Assembly: GCA_030018575.1 (NCBI GenBank)
Contig: JASEIA010000086.1
Location: 1-6,074, forward strand
Source of the DNA: Nanobdellota archaeon
Lineage (GTDB): Archaea > Nanobdellota > Nanobdellia > SCGC-AAA011-G17 > GW2011-AR17
DNA length: 6,074 bases
Direction of reading: 5' to 3'
The notes under the pieces: model-generated
Seen by the model: the letters and a program-made list of their open reading frames with translations, nothing else
Databases searched by the model: none
What the model was told of the DNA's origin: nothing
Program-made: the position numbers and the translations under genes
Shown: piece by piece, positions 1 through 3,185 of the stretch
Layout: each line of letters begins with the position of its first letter
How positions within the stretch are numbered: position 1 is the first letter of the stretch

Positions 1-1045
1 TTTCAATGTATTTATCCTCGCCATAATTCACCCTCAGCGCTATATAATACTTGCCTTCCTCAACGCCTGCAGTGTCCCAGTATGCTGTTAATGTCTGTTC
101 CTTGCCCGGCTCCAAATTCCCTGTAGGGGTCTTGACATGCGCAACCTGGTCCATGTTGGTATCCTTGATAAATAATTCCCCAAAGACAGTCAGTATCTCG
201 TTCCATGTGCTTCTAAGCTTGACATCAAGCTTTGCAATGCCTCCAAGCTGGAATGCCTTTGTGTCAATGCCTAAAATCTCAATTCCTGCATCCCCAACAT
301 TGAACACTTTCTCAGCCTTTGCCTTCTTTTCATCATAGCTGACTTCGGCAACCGCGAAGTACTTGCCTGCATTCACATTAGCAGGCCATACTGCCTTTAA
401 TATTGTTCTCTTCATGGGCTCCAATGATTCTTCCTGCGTCTGCACAGTTGCGATGGGCTCGTTTGTCGGGCCGAGTATTGTGATGTTTGCCTTTGCCTTG
501 TTAATCCTCTCTGTCCCAAGGCTGTTCACAGGCAGCAGGAATGTTATGTATTCTCCCGGGCTTCCCTCAGACACTTCCATGCCTTCTATGCTCAGGTACT
601 TGCCTTCAGCAGGCACCCTTATTCTTACCTGGGTTATAACCCCAATCATTGCTCCCACTGATATGGGCTTATCTGATTTCTCGTCAGGCATTTCAGTTAT
701 TGAGATTCTTATCTCCTTTGTTCCCGGAGTGTCAAACTGCTTTGGCAGCTTAAGCTTGTAGTCAACATGCTTTCTTGGCTCATTTTCTTTTATTTCTATA
801 ATCTGGCCCTTCATGAATATGTCAGCGCCTTTTGCATCTCCCTCAATGCTTAAAATTACCTTTATGTCCTTCTGCTGGTCGTTGATTATGTCAAAGCCCA
901 TCTCATGCTCTGCGCCTTGCTGGAAGTCAATGGTTCTTCTCGCAGGGGACACGCCCAAAGCAGAGGCTAAGGGCAGCAGCAAGGCGGCTATGAGGATTGC
1001 CATTACTGCTATTTTTAGCGGTTTATTTACTCTGATGCGCGCCAC
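1..1045 (-). CDS. Secreted or surface protein with repeated Ig-like modules, 3'-truncated by window edge
   Basis: The frame is open for 348 codons from a GTG at 1045 to the left edge, so the C-terminus is missing. The N-terminus is a clear signal peptide: basic residues R3, R5, K8 and K11, a hydrophobic core at about 12-26, and an A-S-A cleavage site at residues 27-29. After it comes a beta-rich domain (about 30-145) starting L-G-V-S-P. Two related Ig-like modules follow, about 149-249 and 255-348, each ending in a similar block (L-E-P-x-K, then A-x-W, G-K-Y, V-x-Y). This resembles archaeal COG1470/CARDB-type exported proteins of unknown function. A stop at 1061-1063 closes the frame upstream, leaving GTG 1045 or an internal ATG at 1003. 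I prefer GTG because it supplies the basic n-region of the signal peptide. No convincing ribosome site is seen; the start abuts the 45-bp repeat array. Exported beta-sandwich protein: fairly sure. Role: unknown. Confidence 0.85.
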   Translation of the reverse strand, partial: MARIRVNKPLKIAVMAILIAALLLPLASALGVSPARRTIDFQQGAEHEMGFDIINDQQKDIKVILSIEGDAKGADIFMKGQIIEIKENEPRKHVDYKLKLPKQFDTPGTKEIRISITEMPDEKSDKPISVGAMIGVITQVRIRVPAEGKYLSIEGMEVSEGSPGEYITFLLPVNSLGTERINKAKANITILGPTNEPIATVQTQEESLEPMKRTILKAVWPANVNAGKYFAVAEVSYDEKKAKAEKVFNVGDAGIEILGIDTKAFQLGGIAKLDVKLRSTWNEILTVFGELFIKDTNMDQVAHVKTPTGNLEPGKEQTLTAYWDTAGVEEGKYYIALRVNYGEDKYIE

Positions 1046-1050
1046 CCCTT

Positions 1051-1161
1051 TCCGAAAGGTTTACTCACTTCGTTCCTAACCTCTCGTCGCTCCGCTCCGA
1101 AAGGTTTACTTACTTCGTTCCTAACCTCTCGTCGCTCCGCTCCGAAAGGTTTATATACTTC
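1051..1161. repeat. 45-bp tandem repeat, two full copies plus a partial third that forms a promoter
   Basis: Copies start at 1051, 1096 and 1141, each with TCCGAAAGGTTTA. The first two are complete 45-mers differing at one base (C1066 versus T1111). The third matches over 1141-1161 except at 1154-1155, where CT becomes TA and creates TTTATATA. The unit is 15 codons long. The array lies in the divergent gap between the minus-strand surface protein and vapB1. Just before it, CCTTTC (1047-1052) and GAAAGG (1054-1059) form a perfect inverted repeat around one base. Confidence 0.9.
1142..1157 (+). promoter_or_regulatory. Archaeal BRE/TATA promoter of vapBC module 1
   Basis: CCGAAAGG (BRE-like, purine-rich) is followed by TTTATATA, the standard archaeal TFB/TBP layout. 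The usual spacing puts the transcription start near 1176-1182, giving a leader of about 20-25 nt that contains the GGAGG ribosome site. The same 16 bases recur exactly at 2615-2630 before module 3. Read on the minus strand the box is TATATAAA, about 105 nt upstream of the GTG at 1045, so bidirectional use is possible but not shown. Confidence 0.75.
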
Positions 1162-1182
1162 AACGTTTTTACGTTTTTTAAC
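1162..1182. promoter_or_regulatory. Possible operator of module 1 (inverted and direct ACGTT repeats)
   Basis: Just downstream of the TATA box, AACGT (1162-1166) and ACGTT (1171-1175) form an inverted repeat with a 4-nt spacer. ACGTTTTT also occurs twice in tandem (1163-1170, 1171-1178). RHH antitoxins commonly repress their own promoters from such sites. The location fits, but the T-rich sequence is simple and the repeats may be chance. Confidence 0.35.
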
Positions 1183-1188
1183 AGGATT

Positions 1189-1193
1189 GGAGG
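1189..1193 (+). promoter_or_regulatory. Ribosome binding site of vapB1
   Basis: GGAGG lies 8 nt before the ATG at 1202. It decides the start: an in-frame TTG at 1187 overlaps this site and is therefore an unlikely initiator. Confidence 0.8.
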
Positions 1194-1201
1194 TATTTAA
1201 C

Positions 1202-1441
1202 ATGGTAAGCATAACATTGTCTATACCTGCTGAGGTAAAGCAAAAAATGGAGCAGTTCCCGGAAATGAACTGGTCGGGCTTTGTGAGAGTGGCTATTTTA
1301 TCTAAGGTTAAGCAATTGTCTTGGAAAGAAGAAATGCTTGAAAAATTAGAGCTGGAAAAGGAATTTGATGCAAAAGCCCTGGAGATTGGAGACAAGATTA
1401 AGGAAGGCATGTGGAAGAGATACAGGAAAAAGGGCTGGTAA
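1202..1441 (+). CDS. vapB: VapB-type RHH antitoxin, module 1 (79 aa)
   Basis: A small antitoxin expected to bind and neutralise the PIN toxin encoded 3 nt downstream and to repress the shared promoter. Residues 2-9 (VSITLSIP) form the DNA-contacting beta strand of a ribbon-helix-helix fold. Helices follow through about residue 38, with the F-P-E-M-N-W-S motif (19-25) typical of archaeal VapB. The charged C-terminal tail (41-79), ending W-K-R-Y-R-K-K-G-W, is probably the toxin-binding part. That tail is shared with the module 2 antitoxin (WKRYKKEGW) and more loosely with the 80-aa antitoxin of module 3. The ATG at 1202 has a strong ribosome site and a promoter about 45 nt upstream. Family assignment follows from the fold pattern plus the adjacent PIN gene. 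The pair appears intact. Confidence 0.9.
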   Translation: MVSITLSIPAEVKQKMEQFPEMNWSGFVRVAILSKVKQLSWKEEMLEKLELEKEFDAKALEIGDKIKEGMWKRYRKKGW

Positions 1442-1444
1442 GCC

Positions 1445-1870
1445 ATGAAATTAGTTGTGGACACTAATGTATTGGTGTCATTCTTCAGGCCCAATCCGGT
1501 TAATGAAATAATCTCCATGTCTAAATCATTTAACCTACGCCTGTTTTCTCCTGAGTATGCAGTTGATGAGCTTAAGAAGCCAGGGATTAAACAGGCTGTT
1601 TTAGAGTATTCAGGGCTTAATTCAGGGCAGTTTAATGAACAGCTGTCCAAGCTGCTTTCATTGGTTGAAATAGTTCCTGACGAGTCAGTTAAGGAATTTG
1701 AACCCAAAGCCAGGCAGTTAATACATGACAAAGATGTTCCAATATTTGCGCTTGCATTGAAATTAAACTGCCCAATCTGGTCAAATGAGCCGAGATTTAA
1801 GCAGCAATCACAGGTTGTGATATTCTCAAACAGGGATATGATTGAGCTTTTTGATGCGTTTTTAGTGTAA
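1445..1870 (+). CDS. vapC: VapC-type PIN-domain ribonuclease toxin (141 aa)
   Basis: A predicted Mg2+-dependent endoribonuclease toxin. PIN toxins of VapBC pairs cut tRNA or rRNA when the antitoxin is lost; the target here cannot be read from sequence. The acidic active site is recognisable: D6 in VVDTN, E42 in VDELKK, D97 in HDKDVPIFALAL, and a fourth acidic position at E115 in WSNEPRF, where many relatives have Asp. The layout with D-K-D-V-P-I-F-A-L-A-L then C-P-I-W-S-N resembles the PIN_2/COG-type archaeal PIN proteins. The length of 141 aa is normal and no frameshift is seen. It starts 3 nt after the antitoxin stop, so the two are almost certainly cotranscribed and probably translationally coupled; the ribosome site is weak. 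It is the only complete toxin in the island. Confidence 0.9.
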   Translation: MKLVVDTNVLVSFFRPNPVNEIISMSKSFNLRLFSPEYAVDELKKPGIKQAVLEYSGLNSGQFNEQLSKLLSLVEIVPDESVKEFEPKARQLIHDKDVPIFALALKLNCPIWSNEPRFKQQSQVVIFSNRDMIELFDAFLV

Positions 1871-1888
1871 ACCTTGTGCTCATTGCTG

Positions 1889-1897
1889 TCTTCTTTT
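1889..1897 (+). terminator. Possible T-rich terminator after vapC
   Basis: TCTTCTTTT lies 19 nt after the vapC stop and before the next TATA box. Archaeal RNA polymerase can stop at oligo-T tracts without a hairpin. The tract is short and interrupted, so this is tentative. Confidence 0.25.
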
Positions 1898-1916
1898 GCA
1901 TTCCCTTGACCACAAT

Positions 1917-1927
1917 CTATATATAAC
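1917..1927 (+). promoter_or_regulatory. TATA box of module 2, implying a leaderless transcript
   Basis: CTATATATAAC lies about 31 nt before the ATG at 1949. Normal archaeal spacing places the transcription start at or within a few bases of that ATG, and no ribosome site is visible, so the first gene is probably leaderless. Unlike modules 1 and 3, the upstream bases (GACCACAAT) do not contain CCGAAAGG. Confidence 0.6.
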
Positions 1928-1948
1928 AGCAGCGGCATAGATGTAGGC

Positions 1949-2116
1949 ATGACTAAATTTACCGTATCAATCCCTAAAGAATTAGCGGATAAATTAGGCT
2001 CTAAGATTAACATAGCTAAGTATCTTGAAGAGCGATTTGAGGATTGGCTTTGCAGCTTGCCTGAGTTTGAGTCAAAGCTCGATTGGGTAATGCTTGGCAA
2101 GAGGGGCAGGAAATAA
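1949..2116 (+). CDS. Small RHH-like protein, first member of antitoxin pair in module 2 (55 aa)
   Basis: A 55-aa ORF beginning MTKFTVSIPKELADKLGSKI. Residues 3-11 (KFTVSIPKE) look like the beta strand of an RHH DNA-binding fold, followed by two short helices (about 12-35) ending E-E-R-F-E-D-W. It lacks the N-W-S motif of the other RHH proteins here, so it belongs to a different RHH subgroup. Its stop (2114-2116) directly abuts the ATG of the 141-aa antitoxin, and a purine-rich GAGGGG at 2101-2106 inside its last codons could serve that ATG. The TATA box 31 nt upstream supports expression. It may be a DNA-binding partner or regulator of the downstream antitoxin. Its short length could also mean a C-terminally trimmed antitoxin. 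Function not proven. Confidence 0.75.
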   Translation: MTKFTVSIPKELADKLGSKINIAKYLEERFEDWLCSLPEFESKLDWVMLGKRGRK

Positions 2117-2542
2117 ATGGAATCTGTAACTATTGCATTATCTGTATCTGATATGGTTAAGACAGAATTATTAGAAAGGTATCCTTGGATAGACTGGTCT
2201 AAGGTCGCTGTGTTAGAGTTAACCAAGAAAGCAATATTTGACAAGTATGTTAAAACCGGGAAATTATCCAAAGCAGACTCTGAATTCTGTGATAGGGTTG
2301 ACTGGCACCCTGTTGACTGGCTGCCGCTGAAAAAGGAGTTTGTTGAGAAATTGAAGAAAGCTGCAAAAGAGCCTGTTGGCAAGCCCATGAGTGAGAAGTT
2401 ATCTGAATCTTCAAAGGCGAAAGTGCTGCAGAAGCTGGATAAAATGCTGGAAAAATCAGAATTAACTGAAGAGGACTGCATTAGATTGGGCAGGGAATTA
2501 AAGGAACGTGTTTGGAAGAGGTATAAAAAGGAAGGCTGGTAG
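2117..2542 (+). CDS. vapB: Long VapB-type RHH antitoxin, module 2 (141 aa)
   Basis: N-terminal RHH segment (about 2-40) starts ESVTIALSVSD, with Y-P-W-I-D-W-S-K-V at 22-30 corresponding to the NWS motif. The C-terminal tail (about 101-141; key motif L-T-E-E-D at 116-120) ends WKRYKKEGW and is clearly related to the vapB1 tail. At DNA level, 22 of the last 29 bases through the stop's first two bases match. At 141 aa it is longer than typical antitoxins (about 70-90). The extra middle part (about 41-95), with G-K-L-S-K-A-D and F-C-D-R-V-D-W, resembles the L-T-E-E-D tail and may be an internal duplication of the toxin-binding region. It starts at zero gap after the 55-aa gene. It is followed in the same frame by a PIN toxin remnant, so it now appears to be an orphan antitoxin. 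Confidence 0.85.
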   Translation: MESVTIALSVSDMVKTELLERYPWIDWSKVAVLELTKKAIFDKYVKTGKLSKADSEFCDRVDWHPVDWLPLKKEFVEKLKKAAKEPVGKPMSEKLSESSKAKVLQKLDKMLEKSELTEEDCIRLGRELKERVWKRYKKEGW

Positions 2543-2593
2543 GCGGAATTAGTTGTTGATACTTCTGGCTTAATGCAACTGCTTTCCACATGA
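2543..2593 (+). pseudogene. vapC: vapC remnant of module 2: PIN N-terminus only, start codon lost
   Basis: Directly after the antitoxin stop, the same frame reads AELVVDTSGLMQLLST and then stops at 2591-2593. The V-V-D-T-S motif matches the first catalytic motif of PIN toxins (VVDTN in the intact module 1 toxin). Aligned with module 1, where the antitoxin stop is followed by GCCATGAAATTAGTT, this copy reads GCGGAATTAGTT. That looks like loss of CAT, which removes the ATG, plus one base change. The rest of the toxin is absent: the next promoter begins about 20 nt later. It cannot encode a working nuclease. Confidence 0.75.
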
Positions 2594-2614
2594 TTTACGC
2601 GTATCAGCATATTA

Positions 2615-2633
2615 CCGAAAGGTTTATATATAT
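2615..2633 (+). promoter_or_regulatory. Archaeal BRE/TATA promoter of module 3
   Basis: CCGAAAGG is followed by TTTATATATAT. The first 16 bases are identical to the module 1 promoter at 1142-1157. Normal spacing puts the transcription start near 2650-2658, giving a leader of roughly 20-28 nt that contains GGTGG. Confidence 0.8.
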
Positions 2634-2634
2634 C

Positions 2635-2660
2635 CAAGTAATTACTTATATTCAAGTAAT
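2635..2660. promoter_or_regulatory. Candidate antitoxin operator: CAAGTAAT repeats and a 12-bp palindrome
   Basis: CAAGTAAT occurs at 2635-2642 and 2653-2660, a period of 18 bp. The first copy is part of the perfect palindrome AAGTAATTACTT (2636-2647). The array starts just after the TATA box and covers the expected transcription start, a typical place for autoregulation by RHH antitoxins. The exact 12-bp symmetry plus a third half-site supports a real protein-binding site. Which of the two module 3 RHH proteins would bind is unknown. Confidence 0.55.
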
Positions 2661-2665
2661 CGCAT

Positions 2666-2670
2666 GGTGG
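2666..2670 (+). promoter_or_regulatory. Ribosome binding site of the 48-aa RHH gene
   Basis: GGTGG lies 7 nt before the ATG at 2678 but only 1 nt before the in-frame ATG at 2672. The spacing favours 2678 as the start. Confidence 0.6.
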
Positions 2671-2677
2671 TATGAAA

Positions 2678-2824
2678 ATGCCAAGAATAACACTATCTAT
2701 ACCGGATGATTTAAAGAAGAGGATGGATGCATTGCCGCATGTAAACTGGGCGTCGGTCATAAGGCGGGGTTTAGAGCGGAGAGTGGAGAAATTAAAAAGG
2801 TTTGAACAAATGGAGGGCTGGTAA
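2678..2824 (+). CDS. Short RHH antitoxin-like protein, first member of pair in module 3 (48 aa)
   Basis: The 48-aa product begins MPRITLSIPDDLKKRMDALP. Residues 2-9 form the RHH beta strand, and the motif L-P-H-V-N-W-A at 19-25 matches the archaeal NWS-type antitoxins. Helix 2 (about 24-40) is rich in Arg, Lys and Glu. The protein ends M-E-G-W just after the RHH fold, so it has almost no toxin-binding tail. Its last ten bases, GGGCTGGTAA, are identical to the end of vapB1, and the G-W terminus is shared with the module 2 antitoxin. An in-frame ATG at 2672 would add two residues but is too close to GGTGG. The stop abuts the next ATG with zero gap. It could be a repressor or RHH partner, or an antitoxin whose tail was deleted. 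Confidence 0.8.
   Translation: MPRITLSIPDDLKKRMDALPHVNWASVIRRGLERRVEKLKRFEQMEGW
2812..2816 (+). promoter_or_regulatory. Ribosome binding site of the 80-aa antitoxin, inside the preceding gene
   Basis: GGAGG lies within the codons for M-E-G near the end of the 48-aa gene, 8 nt before the ATG at 2825. This arrangement would couple translation of the second protein to the first. Confidence 0.7.
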
Positions 2825-3067
2825 ATGGCAAGCGTAACATTGGCTATAACTGAGGAGCTTAAGTCTGACATGAAACATTTTTCATGGGTTGTATGGTCAG
2901 AAGTGGCAAGTGAAGAGCTGCGGTCTGACATAGAAAGGTCTAGGGCATTAGAGAAATTCATTAAAATAGTGTCCAAGTCCAAGTTCACAGAGAGAGACGC
3001 AGAACTATTATCAGAGAAAGTAAAAGCGTCCATGCACAAGCGGTTAAAGAAAGAAAGGCTGATATGA
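2825..3067 (+). CDS. vapB: VapB-type RHH antitoxin, module 3 (80 aa)
   Basis: A normal-length antitoxin beginning MASVTLAITEELKSDMKHF. Residues 2-10 form the RHH beta strand, and the W-V-V-W-S-E-V-A motif (21-28) stands where NWSEVA is usual in archaeal VapB. The C-terminal tail (about 40-80) has L-E-K-F, K-S-K-F-T-E-R-D and M-H-K-R-L-K-K-E. It matches the toxin-binding tail pattern of the module 2 antitoxin (K-S-E-L-T-E-E-D, W-K-R-Y-K-K-E). The gene begins at zero gap after the 48-aa gene, with GGAGG 8 nt upstream. It is followed immediately by a truncated PIN toxin start, so it looks like an orphan antitoxin that may still bind the module 1 toxin or DNA. Family assignment is confident; present function is inference. 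Confidence 0.87.
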   Translation: MASVTLAITEELKSDMKHFSWVVWSEVASEELRSDIERSRALEKFIKIVSKSKFTERDAELLSEKVKASMHKRLKKERLI

Positions 3068-3142
3068 GTGGAAGTTGTGATTGATTCTAATGTATTGTTC
3101 TTCGGAATATCAACTAAGCAGGTATCTGAAGCCATTCCATAG
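3068..3142 (+). pseudogene. vapC: vapC remnant of module 3: 24-codon truncated PIN toxin with GTG start
   Basis: A GTG directly after the antitoxin TGA opens a 24-codon frame beginning VEVVIDSNVLFFGISTKQ and ending at TAG 3140-3142. V-V-I-D-S-N-V-L is the first catalytic motif of PIN nucleases, and placement right after a VapB is canonical. The remaining acidic motifs (Glu, Asp, Asp) are absent. Only 43 bases separate it from the 3' end of the convergent surface-protein gene, so there is no room for the missing 110 or so residues. The break probably marks a deletion or the edge of an insertion. It could still be translated as a short peptide, but it cannot be a nuclease. Confidence 0.75.
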
Positions 3143-3185
3143 AATGGGCACCCTTTCTTTGCATTGCCAGGCATTATTATATTTC

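Noticed and set aside
1051..1161. CRISPR array
   Set aside because: The copies are head-to-tail 45-mers with no unique spacers between them, so this is a simple tandem repeat.
1187..1201. Upstream TTG start for vapB1 adding MEVFN
   Set aside because: The TTG overlaps the GGAGG ribosome site that serves the ATG at 1202, and the RHH fold begins at the later start.
2664..2674. ATG at 2664 or 2672 as start of the 48-aa gene
   Set aside because: The ATG at 2664 reads M-V-V-stop. The ATG at 2672 is in frame but only 1 nt from GGTGG, while 2678 has normal spacing.
3163..3173. TGCC-A-GGCA hairpin between the convergent genes as a terminator
   Set aside because: The stem is only 4 bp with a 1-nt loop and no adjacent T run on either strand.
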